Assembly: GCF_017916325.1 (NCBI RefSeq)
Contig: NC_090168.1
Span: forward strand, 942,143 to 1,006,142
Length of the DNA stretch: 64,000 nt
Reading direction: 5' to 3'
From: Leishmania martiniquensis
Taxonomy: Eukaryota; Euglenozoa; Kinetoplastea; Trypanosomatida; Trypanosomatidae
In this document: positions 1-10,324 of the stretch, in pieces
Position numbering within the stretch: position 1 is the first letter of the stretch
Layout of the letters: each line of letters begins with the position of its first letter
Program-made: the position numbers and the translations under genes
Notes under the pieces: generated by a model
Told to the model about the DNA's origin: nothing
Seen by the model: the letters and a program-made list of their open reading frames with translations, nothing else
Databases searched by the model: none

Positions 1-2128
1 CCCATAGTGACCACCGCCTTACGGAGCTGCCCCCGCCACAGGCGACGGCTATATGGCGCAAGGTGCTCAGGTGGTGCTTGAGTCAGCGAGCCCTGGACCG
101 GGGCGGGCAAGGAAGGAGCACCTCAAGTCGCGTGCGATGCACGAACGCCACAGGGCCTGGACTGCCGCGACAAGCGCCCTCCTTGCGGCCAAGGCGGCAC
201 CGCCAGCGGCGCGGGATTTGTGCCACGGCTACGGCCACGGGGGCTGGCCAAGCGTTCAAGAGAGCGGAAAGTGTTATGGGCGGCATTGGAGGAGAGGGCA
301 GGGCAGCTGGTGTAAAGGGGCTTTGGTGCCCCACTACCTGCTCGCGGATGCGCGACCTGTGGCCCTCCCCAGCCATGCGCGCGGGCGCGAGCATTGCTCC
401 GCTGAATGCGCAAGTGGCAGTGCTGGGCGCTCGTGCAGTGGAAGAGGTCGGCGTAGACAACGCACACGCATGCTCGCCGCATTCTCAGCGCTGCTAGGAG
501 GCTTGGTGGCTTTTAACACGAGCTCGCGCTGTGAGCGAGCAGCGTGCTGCTTCTCTTCAGCAGCCACGCCTGCTGCACTGCACCGCCGTCCATTGGGTAT
601 GCAGCCGCAGGGGGCCCATGGCGGGCCCTCTGCTGCTGCCCACGTGAAAAGCGGCCACTCGGTGGGGCGGTGCCTGGTGCCAAAGACCCCGCACGCACCC
701 GCATGACTAATGCTAACATACATCCATCGATCGTGGGCCTCCCACACGCGGTCGCGACTGGATATGTCAAGCCCGTCGCATATCGTGCAGGCGGCCTGAG
801 CCTCCGCATTGCCAATCCAACAGAGAACCGAAGATGGACTGCTAACATGCTGGAAGGGGCGAGTCACGGCAGGGGCTAAGATACGACCGCCTCCTCTCCC
901 CCCTTCCCTTCTGTGCTTTAGAACACAGGATTGGGAGGGCGAGCAGCCATCTGTTGGGAGCAGCGCAAACAGATCCGTTTCGGCCTGCCCGGCAATGATC
1001 GACTTGGCCACATCCGTCATGAGGGACGGGACGATGGGAGGGAGCCCGCCCCGCAGCTCTGTCGTCGCCTTCCCCCCTCCTCCTCCTCCAACTTTGTATG
1101 AGCGATTACACGAAATGCGTGAAAAACTGCCAATATGTCTATCTATGCCAGCAGACGCGTGCTCTCTTGCTCGAGCGAACTGTTGGTGTGCGCAAAGTAT
1201 GCGACGCCTCGGTCAACGGCTGCACACTGGACAGGAGGCCAAGAAAACACTGAGAGGGAGAGGGAGCAAGCGGGCCAGTGAAAGGGACTTAAGGGGGGAG
1301 GGTAGTCTGCAGAAGACGAGGAGGCGCGCGGCTCTCTCTCCTGTTATGGTACGAGCTCACGCCGTTACGAATGGGGTACCACTGATTTCTGCTGTCTTCG
1401 TCTAGGCATGTACCCGCAAGCGGTGCTGTCTATACAGGTCTCCGCTCGTGGGCGCAGCTTTGGTGCTCTGTGTACACCCTTCTGGCATCTGGGCCTCAAA
1501 GACAGACAGCATCGGTGGGGCCTGCCTCCAGCTTGCTCAGCAGTGGGGTGGGCGGTGCGAATCGTTCGAAGCTGGGGGCGAGACCGTCGCGCGCGCCACA
1601 GCACGCACAGCAGCTGGCAAGGGATTCCCGTCATGATGAATACTGTCCGACCCCATTTCGTCCACGCCTTTCCTATCCCTTCTCCCTCCCGTCGGGGCAC
1701 ATCATACTCGGGTACGCTAAGGTAAGCGAAACGAATCGTCTTTGTACACGCACACGCGCACATAAAGCAGCGCTGAACGGCGTGGCTGCCGCTCAGCCTC
1801 TCCTTGCCCTTCTACCTTCTGCGCAGATTTGTCGTGGTGGTGTCTCCCATATCCTCTCTCGCCCCTCCCCTTCCGTTACGCAGAGGCACTCTATCTTCGC
1901 CTTATTATTTCTGTCCTAACTCACTTCTCTGACCCCGCCTTTTCTCTGTCTCTGACGGGGTGGTGGAGGCGCCACGTGCACCGGAGAGGTGGCCAGTAGC
2001 ACAAACGCAGTCTACGCGTCCCACTTGCGGCAGCACAGCGTCACTGCCGACATTGCGGGCCACGGCATCATCATTGGCGACTTGTCTGACTATGTTTCTT
2101 CGGAGAAGCAGCGAATTGAAACAGCAGC
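1..2128. other. Intergenic region, no gene supported
   Basis: No reading frame here looks like a real gene. Open frames exist on both strands (for example 53-706 on + and 334-1020 on -), but they overlap each other, are Ala/Arg/Cys-rich and show no recognisable domain. The first ~880 bases are GC-rich and contain almost no pyrimidine runs, unlike the other gaps in the window. After ~1640 the sequence becomes C/T-rich, ending in a pyrimidine stretch at about 1905-1955 that is a plausible trans-splicing signal for the gene at 2129. Confidence 0.6.
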
Positions 2129-4834
2129 ATGCCCCGGAAACTGACCTCTCGCCAGTACACGCAGGTACGGTGTCTGCTCATCACGGCACACATCAGCGCC
2201 TTCATTTTCTCTCTCAGCATGCTGCTCGTTGCTATTGAGGAGCGCCACCGCTACATGAGCTACTTCAGGATCGTGGCCGAGCCGCGCAGGGGTGTGAACT
2301 CCTCCAGCGGCCTCATGGTCGCCAGCGGCGCCGCCGGGCTGGTGCAGCCAGTGCTTTTCTTGTGCATTCATGTGGTGTATCCCCTTGTCCGTCAGCGACA
2401 GTGGGCCGCGCAGGACGATTGTAAGCGACGTGACTCGGATGCGGAGCAGCAACGGCAGGAGGCGCAGCGGGGGTCTGGCGCCCTGCACGCGAAATCTTCG
2501 AGGCACCACCGCAGTTTCTTTGATCGTATGGGCACCTCGGCTCTCCCCGCCAACAACTCGCACCTTGGCCCACCTCAAAGCGGGCTCCATGTCTCGGCGG
2601 AAGAAGCACCACAAGACACAGAGGCTGCTCGTGTTGCTGCCGCCGATGTTTCTGCCACCGACACCGCTGCGCTCCATCCCTCTCCCCCCACGCAAGGACT
2701 GAGGCATCTGCGACCGGGATCGCTCCTGTTGCTGAAGCCGTCGTCGGACCCGCCGCTTTCGGCCGCTCAGCCGCCAGGCACCCACTCCTTCTCTTCACCT
2801 CCGCAGAAGGCTGTGGTGTCGAGAGGCAGTTGCGCGACGGCAGTTCACGTGGTTACAACAGCCTTTTCGGCTCCGTCCATGATGGACGCCGAGATAGATA
2901 TGCAACACGCAGCGACGCCGCTCTCTTTCTCGCCTCCAGTCGATGCAGATGCGGTGGAAGTGGCAAGCACGGCATCTGTGGCTGCTACGGTACCGTTGGG
3001 GCTTCGTCCCACCGGTAGCTGCCCAGCCGCCTCTGTTCCCAAAGCTCCTTTTTGTGCCGTGGCTGACGGGGCTGTCATCTCTCGCGAGGGGCACAATGAT
3101 GCGGTCGGCGCAGCCGAAATGACAGCGGTGGTTTTGAGCTACGCTGGCGTCAGCGGCGGTACCCCTGCGGTGTCTGACCCGGCCTCCCCGCCCGCCTCGG
3201 AGGTAACCCGCGCTGTGGCACAGCCGCTGGGCAACGCTAGCACATCTGAGCTCGGAGGAAACGCATCAGGGATCCCCTGTCGACAGATGTTGAAATCAGT
3301 AGCGCAACGCGCGTTGAGCAGGCAGGGCGACGTTGATGGCAGCACCCCCGCTGCTGCCACGGCAGCCGTACAAAACGCTGCGGTGTCTCGACCCGATGCC
3401 TCCTTGGCCAAAAGTGTGGCCAACCCACTCCGAAACCCGCTGACGCCGCCGCCGCTAGACTCAGTATATTCTAGCGGCGCTGATAGCACCACCTATGCCC
3501 GGCAGGACTGCACAGGCGCCCTCACCGTCACTCCATCAGAGAGCTGCAACATGGTGGCTCCGACTGCAGCACTCACGGTGGGGAAGTCATGCGCCTCAGC
3601 GACCAAAGACACGCACGCTGCGGTGCGATCGAGTGAGGAGGTGCCGCCATCCACGGCGTCTGCCAAGGAGGTGCGGAGGTGCGGTCATCGGCACCGGTGC
3701 TCCTCGAGCGAAACGCCACCATGCGACGCCGCATCGGTGCTTTCGCGGGCGCTGCCGTGGTTCACACCCCGCCCCGTCACAGCAGAGGCGCTCCCACCAC
3801 AAAGTCATGTGGCGAGGTGGTCGTCCGCCCCACACCTGAAGGTCTCTGCACGGCCTTTGCCGCCCGCTCTTCTTCACATGTACTTCAAGTCCGAAACGAC
3901 ATTCCACTCGCTGCTCACCCTCTACTACACCTTCGCAGCTTTTGGAATCCTTTTGATGTACTTCTTCGGCATGCTTTGGGTCGTGCGCAAGGAGCTGAAG
4001 GAGCTGAACACTCTCGTGTCGATGGCGGACGGGTGGAACAACGTCTTCATTTATCAAAATATCACCGAATCGATCGATGCAGCCTTGTGCAAGGTGGAAT
4101 TGGATGGGAAGTGCAGTGGGGGAGCGAATCTGTGCAACGCGACGCTGTATGCCAGTGCGGATGCGGCACACAGCGTCAGCTGCCCTTTCTGCTCGGCATC
4201 GCAGCAAAAGGTGATCAGTACCTTCACAGAAGTGTGCCCGACAGTGTACGATCCTAACATATGGTACTCGAGGGCTTTCCTCATCTTCCTGGCATTGGCG
4301 GTATCGACCAGCCTGGTGTCGCTCTGCGTCGCTGTTTTCAGCTGCGGTACAGGTGTGCTGGCTAGCGTCGGCTTCGCGGCTGCTTCGGAGCGGGAGAAGG
4401 AGGCGCGGGAGGCGCAGGCGGTGCTGGATGCCCGGGGCCTTTTCTCTCTTGCGGAGAATGCGACGGTGCCGCTCTCCTCGCACGCACCGGCGCGCGCCTC
4501 GCCGCCGCTGTCCAACTTGGCTACCGAGGAGGAGGCATTGTCACTGACGTCGCTACTCGTCGTGGCGCCGTCTCGCGAGCGACTTATGCACACGTTCGAG
4601 GGTTTGCACGCGCCTTCGGCGGCACTACTGCCACCGGCGTGGGCTGTCATGGCGGAGATGTCCGATAGCGGTGACAGCCCATTGATGCCACCGGGGAGCA
4701 TGATGTGGACATCGTGTTCGCCTGGGACGAGCGAAGCACGCAAGGCGCCGGTGCGCCCCGCGCCGGACGGCGCAGACGACACGAGATGCCCCACGAGCAC
4801 CTACACCAAGAATGCAGCCGCATCCGTGATATAG
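2129..4834 (+). CDS. Four-helix membrane protein with a very large hydrophilic loop (hypothetical)
   Basis: The 901-residue product is not assigned to a family. Four hydrophobic segments are visible: about residues 14-36, 61-87, 591-618 and 711-750. Between the second and third lies a ~500-residue Ser/Ala/Pro/Thr-rich, low-complexity stretch that is probably disordered. The segment between the third and fourth is short and structured, with six cysteines, a CxxC (CPFC) and two N-glycosylation sequons (NIT, NAT), so it probably faces outside or into a lumen, leaving the big loop and both termini cytoplasmic. The C-terminal ~150 residues are again low complexity. The ATG at 2129 is the first after an in-frame TGA just upstream. 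The layout superficially recalls tetraspanins, but no CCG motif is present and the loop sizes differ. It is the first gene of the + strand array in this window. Confidence 0.85.
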   Translation: MPRKLTSRQYTQVRCLLITAHISAFIFSLSMLLVAIEERHRYMSYFRIVAEPRRGVNSSSGLMVASGAAGLVQPVLFLCIHVVYPLVRQRQWAAQDDCKRRDSDAEQQRQEAQRGSGALHAKSSRHHRSFFDRMGTSALPANNSHLGPPQSGLHVSAEEAPQDTEAARVAAADVSATDTAALHPSPPTQGLRHLRPGSLLLLKPSSDPPLSAAQPPGTHSFSSPPQKAVVSRGSCATAVHVVTTAFSAPSMMDAEIDMQHAATPLSFSPPVDADAVEVASTASVAATVPLGLRPTGSCPAASVPKAPFCAVADGAVISREGHNDAVGAAEMTAVVLSYAGVSGGTPAVSDPASPPASEVTRAVAQPLGNASTSELGGNASGIPCRQMLKSVAQRALSRQGDVDGSTPAAATAAVQNAAVSRPDASLAKSVANPLRNPLTPPPLDSVYSSGADSTTYARQDCTGALTVTPSESCNMVAPTAALTVGKSCASATKDTHAAVRSSEEVPPSTASAKEVRRCGHRHRCSSSETPPCDAASVLSRALPWFTPRPVTAEALPPQSHVARWSSAPHLKVSARPLPPALLHMYFKSETTFHSLLTLYYTFAAFGILLMYFFGMLWVVRKELKELNTLVSMADGWNNVFIYQNITESIDAALCKVELDGKCSGGANLCNATLYASADAAHSVSCPFCSASQQKVISTFTEVCPTVYDPNIWYSRAFLIFLALAVSTSLVSLCVAVFSCGTGVLASVGFAAASEREKEAREAQAVLDARGLFSLAENATVPLSSHAPARASPPLSNLATEEEALSLTSLLVVAPSRERLMHTFEGLHAPSAALLPPAWAVMAEMSDSGDSPLMPPGSMMWTSCSPGTSEARKAPVRPAPDGADDTRCPTSTYTKNAAASVI

Positions 4835-5307
4835 GGGGTGCGGGGAGAAAAGCGGGGGTGGGGGACGGGCCAGTGTGCGCATGTGCGTATATGCATATTG
4901 GTGTTCACGAATGGCAACAGCTGCACCCTCGAAGGCTAATACACTCTTTGGGATATCGTGGTTGTTTCACGCCTTTCTCTGGCCGCTCTGCCGTATCCCG
5001 GCTTCCCCTGACGAACCTCCACAGCACTCATCTGCTGCGCCGTTTTGCTCCTGTGCTGTCCTAGTGCTTTTCCACTTGCTTCTTTTCGGCTCTCAGAGGT
5101 TGTCCTTCCCGGCTGATGGAGGTCTCTGTCTCTGCCTGTGCTTTTGCGGTCGTCTGCCCCCCCGATCGGAAGCTCGTCTTTATTACTTGTAACTAAGCTG
5201 GAACATTTCCTTATTTCTTCCCATCATTTTCTCTTCAACTATTTTTCTTCGCTCTCCTCTTTGAGCAGACACATCGGCTGCATGTCAGACGGACAGACAG
5301 ACGTGTA

Positions 5308-5319
5308 CCCCCCCCCCCC
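5308..5319. repeat. Poly-C run (C12)
   Basis: A run of twelve C residues lies in the pyrimidine-rich gap, followed directly by short CA repeats. It is a likely site of length variation and sequencing error. Confidence 0.8.
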
Positions 5320-6603
5320 ACACAGATACACACAAACGGCTGTGAGAGCGGCTCTTTCATTTTTGGCGACTCCCTCTCGCTGTAGATTTTGTTCTCTGTT
5401 CACGTCGCACGCCATTTCCCTCTGTGCAGTGTTCAGCGCTTTCCGCGGATGTATGATGCGCGTCTCGGCGCTGGCTTGCGGGTGGCCGTTTGCCCTTGAA
5501 TGGGTGGTAAAGGCCGATCTCGACGTCTGTGTCCCAGTCTCGCTTCCGCTGCGCTCATCCCCTTTCATCCCTCTCTCCCTCTTTCTTATTTTCCTCGACA
5601 TAGAGCACAGGGAACGGCGGGTGGTAGCGACACGCGCCGCTCTTCTTTAAACGCCTTGGAATTCTTTCTCCTTTCTGGATTGGTTTACAGTGCACAGGCA
5701 GATGTGCGCCTGCACTGGACATAGATAAGTGCCCCGCATGTACGTGTCCGCGTAGAGGAGTGCTCCTGCACACCTGAGCTCACGCAAGGAGAGCGGGCTG
5801 AGGGAGAAGGATACGGGGGCTCGTTTCATCTTCCTCTCGCTAGTTGCGGGCTCCGCTGGTACCCGCAAGGTTGAACTCGCCTCTCCCCACCCTCTTTACC
5901 CGCCTGCGCACCTAATTAAAAAAAAGAACTTCGCCCCCTTTCCCTTTCCCTTTCGCGCCTTCTCAAGCCGAAGTATCAGGGGCGGCAACAGCAACAGTTT
6001 TCTTTTCCTGTGTGCACATCAGCTCTCTGTTTGACCTCTGTTGCGCCGTTGCACCGCTCTGCCGCTTTAGAGCAAACGTGTTCGCTCTCCTTTTCTTCCT
6101 TCGTCATCGCTCTCTTCGCCGAGTGTTCGTCCTTCGGTGGACCTCATGAGTGGCCGGTCATGGGGCGCCACCTCCCTCCTCCTCCGCCCTCCTCTCAGCG
6201 ACCAAGTCGTGCCGCCTTTTCTACTCTCTCTCTCACTCATCGAGAGGGAGGTGGAGGAGGAAAACAAAGTGGGTCAGGTGAAAGGGCGGAGGTGAGGTGA
6301 GAGGTGGGGGGAACAGGTGTGTGTGTGTGGTCTCGCATGTGACCCGCTCACATTTTCGTCGCTATTCAGCGCCTCGGGCGGAGAAGCGGCATCAGAGAAG
6401 GCGCCGCCATCAGCTCTCTCACCTTTTGTCGTCTTACGCTGACGCGCGGTAGGCGCCCAGTGGGAACGCGACAGAAAGGAGGTGGATGCTGGCGTGTGCG
6501 TGTGTGTGCTTGTGGCTGTCTTGTCTTCTCACACCCTGGCACTCCGTTTTTTTTTTACGCTTCACTTTTCCTGGACACGTGACAAGTTCGTATAAGTGTG
6601 TAG

Positions 6604-6620
6604 CACACACACACACACAC
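6604..6620. repeat. (CA)n microsatellite
   Basis: An uninterrupted CA tract in non-coding DNA downstream of the membrane-protein gene. Confidence 0.85.
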
Positions 6621-8659
6621 GCAGAGTCATACGCTCACCTGCATGATGCTCCCCTTTGGTATCTCCCACAAATCCTTTCCTGCTGTCTCGAATAGGGCCC
6701 CTTCTCCTCCTATCTTCCGTTTTATCTTTTTCTCCCCTTTTCGTTTCCAGCTTCCTCACGGGCCATCGGGTATGGGCGCGTGTGCTTAACACTCTCATGC
6801 TTACAGTGACCAGCGGCTACGCCCCTCCCCCCCGCCACACACGTTCTTACACCTATCGCGCCGAGTGTGTGAATCAACGGAACTCGGACTCGAATCGCGG
6901 CGGGGACCGCTTCATCAGCGGGGACACTGAGAAGCAACCGGGACTGCTGCTGTTACAAACTAGCTGCTACTCCTCATGTAGATCAGCACAGACCCCGCAA
7001 CGGTGGAACACGCAGTGCTGCAATTAATGCAGGGACAATTGCTGGCGCTGCCGGCACGTTGCGTACGTTTCTCATTTTAGTTTGTCTCTGGCGACTGTGA
7101 ATTGGAACACAACGGGAACGCTGACGTGCTTGCATAACCCGAACATGGCAGAGGAGGCACCAGCGTGAGTTGAATGCGTCACGGAGTTGGCCATTGGTCT
7201 CAGGCGCCACGCTGACATTTCCTGAAACCAGTAATCAACGCTCTCGGGACATTGAGACAAGCGCTGCGCGGTGGCAACTGTCGCGACGCCGCAAGAGCAC
7301 GGAAGCTGAGCTTTCAAGACAGCAGAGGGCCCCGTCCTCGCCCAGTTGCACACGGGCACCTGCCTGTACTTTGGATTCCTGCAGCGGCGAGTGACTGCCG
7401 TGCGCCGGGGTGAGTGCACGCGGTGCGCTGCGTGGTGCGGCGTTTGAATTGGCGTGCGCCCACACACCCGCTTGTGTCTCCTCCCCGAGCGTTTTTGCCA
7501 TGAGAGAAGCCAAGCTGGCGCTGCGCCGAATACTCTACGTCAGATTCATGAACCGCTCGAAGCATAGCCTGTTGCAAGCAGTGATCTGATCACGCACAGC
7601 TCACTCGCGCTGCGCCGTTTTCCACCTGCCGGGTGTCTACCGCTGCCTCCCGCGCTCTCTCAGAATGAAACGCTATGCGCTCTCTCTGCGCAGGCCTGAG
7701 CATAAGCGCGGGCTCCTTCGTCTTCGACGCACCCATTCCTGTCAAAGGCGTGCGGGTTTCGGCGAGGGCGGAACGCCCTTTCTGCCAAAGGCTCGCAGCA
7801 GCGCATGCAGGCCTGCCATCCAGACGCACCTCCGAATGACAAGGATGTACATGGAGGGTGGATGTAGAGACCCTCCTCAATAGCGTCGTCGTCTTGAAAC
7901 AGGCGCCAGGGTCCAAGGTTGCCGGTGCTGCGTGTGGACCCGCTGTCGTGCGGCAGGTGTCGTGGCGTATCACACCGAAACAAGGGACTGAGAAGCGAGA
8001 AGCGCAAGAGCGACACGCGATGCTGGGGGTTGGAAAGCCGTCCCAGCCTACCCTGCAGTGCGTGTGTGCAACTTTGGTGGCCTCTCCCCCGTCCGAACGG
8101 GTGGGCTGTGGTGAGGCGCAGGTGCTGCAAGCACGACGAGGACTCCCCTAATAATATTATCCTGGCCTACAGATTCCCATGCGGAGACTCTCCACCGCGT
8201 AGGATGAGATGCAGCGGCGTGAGGCGACGGAGCGAGACACCGCGGTACGCAGGCTGAGCAGAGGCCCTCAGAAGGCCCCAGCGGGGGGGCTGCTCGACTT
8301 CCTCCTTTGGCTCATGCAGCATGTGCCCAGAGCATCCCCCTCCTTCTACCCGCACGACAGGCGCCACCGCCTCCGCCGCGGAGCAGGATCCTGGACGCGG
8401 CCTGCCTGGATCGAGGTATACCGTCCACTCCACTGTGGCGGCGATCGCGCCGCGCATATTCGACGATAAAGAGCGAGGAAGGACCATCGGCTAATGTTAC
8501 GCGCATGACCCTGATTCAGTGGCAGACGGCTCGCCCGAGACAACCCGCATTTCGCCGTACGGCATCAGGGGGGGGGCGCTGCTGCTGCTGCAAGTTGATG
8601 CACTTCCTGCTGTGTGCGCAAGGGAAAGGGCACGCCAAAAGGCAAACCATCCTCTGCCG

Positions 8660-9200
8660 TTCACGATGAGAAAGGGGCGACGCCTCCGCGAGGGCGGCAT
8701 CCCAGTCCGGCGGATGCGCTCTGTCGAGCGGCCTGGCAGCCTCCCCCTCCTTATCCTCTGCCAAACGCCGAGCCGCTTCTGGAGGTGCCGACCTGGGGCC
8801 GAGCACCCGCGACATGGGAAGAGGGGTGGCCAGCGGTGCAGCGCCACGGATGCCGGCGGCCAGGCCCTGTGTAGCGCTGCGTCGCCGCAAGGTGCGGCGG
8901 TGCGCAGGCTTCGTGCCATGCGTTTGGTGAGCGGAGTGTCGGCGTCACGCGGGTGCACCTCGCCCGGCCCTGGCACCGCCTGCTGGTGTGGGGCGCCCCC
9001 CTGCGCACCACCCCGATGCGGATGCAGGCACGTGGCGGCCTGCATGGCGGGGGTGTCCACGCGGCTGCTTTGCACGAGCCGACAGGCGTGCGGGGCGGGT
9101 AGGGCTTTGGGGCAGGGTGGCGTGCTCGGATGGCGGGGCCGGCGCACTGCTGCGAGGGATGTCGGTGCGGCTGCTTTGCACGATTCGATGGGGCGTGTGA
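8660..9200. repeat. SIDER-like dispersed repeat, copy 1
   Basis: This segment matches a second segment at 30405-30890 in the same orientation. The core 8844-9043 aligns with 30583-30781 with about seven differences, including one single-base gap, and 9088-9152 aligns with 30802-30866 with two differences. Upstream of the core, similarity decays but can be followed to about 8660. Size (~0.5 kb), dispersal and location in untranslated regions fit the short interspersed degenerate retroposons (SIDERs) known from Leishmania 3' UTRs. I cannot confirm the family signature by eye. Copy 1 carries an extra ~45 bases that copy 2 lacks, including one half of a 17-base direct repeat. Confidence 0.7.
9061..9183 (+). 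repeat. 17-base direct repeat inside SIDER-like copy 1
   Basis: The sequence gcggctgctttgcacga occurs at 9061-9077 and again at 9167-9183, flanking the second conserved core block. Neither repeat is present in copy 2 at 30405-30890, so this is either a local duplication or an insertion specific to copy 1. Confidence 0.75.
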
Positions 9201-9985
9201 CAGGCCAGGGGACTGGGGTGAGGTGGAGCTTCTGCGCTATGTAGAGCAGCGGATCGGTCCTGCTGAAATGAAGGGACAGGAGATGTCGCGTGCGCTTTCA
9301 CACCATTCCTCGTCTCCTTGTCTTTTCGCGAGCTGATGCGCGCGCCTCTCCGGGAGATTTAGTGCCCGCATTCTTCCGCCTCTCTTCGAGACTGCCAAAT
9401 TCTGAGGTTGAGCCTCTGCCGACTGCGTTCATCTTGGCAGGCACATGTGTATGCCCCGTAGGTGGCGTCTTCATGGTGTATGTGGCGCCGTCAAGGGCGA
9501 CTGTGGCTCTGAGGCAATGGAAGAGATGGTGGAGTCGGATGAGGCGGGTGCTTCAATCAGTGCGGTGACGGTATTCGTCGAAAGGGTAAAGGAAGAGGCT
9601 GGGTAGTAGAGATCTCTGATGCCTGCGACACCTCTTGGTGGCCCGTTGCCCTGCGTGGCGCTCTGAGATTCCCCTCTGCCTCCTCTTTTTCCTCTGATTT
9701 CGCTGGATCGGGTGCCCCGCCCCGTTTCGTCTCCTCCTCACCTCTTCCTTGCGTGCGCACTGGTGCTCGCGAGGATGGCTGGTGCTGTGCGCTTTTCTGG
9801 CGACCTCGAGCAAAGATGCCGTCTCTCTTCGCTGTGCCTCTCAACACCGCTGTTTTCTCTTCGCGTCCTGTTTTCCATCTTCATATTTCGGACGTGCCCA
9901 TATCACCCGCAAACGGCCACCACCTGACACACTTTTGCACACGTGCGCGCCGCTTCTCTTCTCGTCTTCTTCCTCCGCTGTGCGC

Positions 9986-9987
9986 AG
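9986..9987 (+). promoter_or_regulatory. Candidate trans-splice acceptor AG for the armadillo gene
   Basis: A strong C/T tract (about 9950-9980) ends in a CAG at 9985-9987, ~338 bases before the ATG at 10325. Pyrimidine tract followed by the first AG is the standard spliced-leader addition signal in trypanosomatids. The site is inferred, with no transcript evidence. Confidence 0.45.
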
Positions 9988-10324
9988 TAGTGACGTTTGC
10001 GTTAGCTGCCCTACAGTGAAGAGAGCGGGAACGCTGTGGGCAAGTCACTTGAAGCAAAAAAAAGCGCTGTGAGACTGGGGGAGAAGCAGCCACGTTCGAG
10101 GCTCTTCGGCTTCCTCTCATTGATGTATTTCTCGCATCCCTTGCTGAGTTTCGGAAGGGGCACCGCCTTCAACGCGCTGAAGGAAAGGAGGAGCAGACCC
10201 CCACGCACGCGCGCACACATACACACAGGCACATAGAAAGAACCCTTCAGACACACACGACGGCACGTAGGCGCGTTGCGCTGCGCTCTTGCTTTCACGC
10301 GGCTGCCCACGAGCCTACCATTTA

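Larger units (their letters stand above)
4835..10324. other. Long intergenic region (UTRs, repeats), no gene supported
   Basis: This 5.5-kb gap probably holds the 3' UTR of the membrane protein and the 5' UTR of the armadillo gene. About 4900-6750 is C/T-rich with a C12 run at 5308-5319, GT runs near 6320 and a CA run at 6604-6620. About 7020-9250 is GC-rich, lacks pyrimidine tracts and includes a SIDER-like repeat (8660-9200). About 9650-10010 is again C/T-rich and contains the likely splice acceptor for the next gene. Open frames in the GC-rich block overlap on both strands and show no domains. Confidence 0.6.

Noticed and set aside
334..1020. 228-residue minus-strand open frame near the left edge
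   Set aside because: It overlaps equally long + strand frames, has no recognisable domain and would need the opposite strand to every real gene in the window.
8497..9147. 216-residue minus-strand open frame, with a related frame at 30376-30861
   Set aside because: The similarity between the two frames comes from the SIDER-like repeat itself. Every strand and frame of the repeat is partly open because it is GC-rich.
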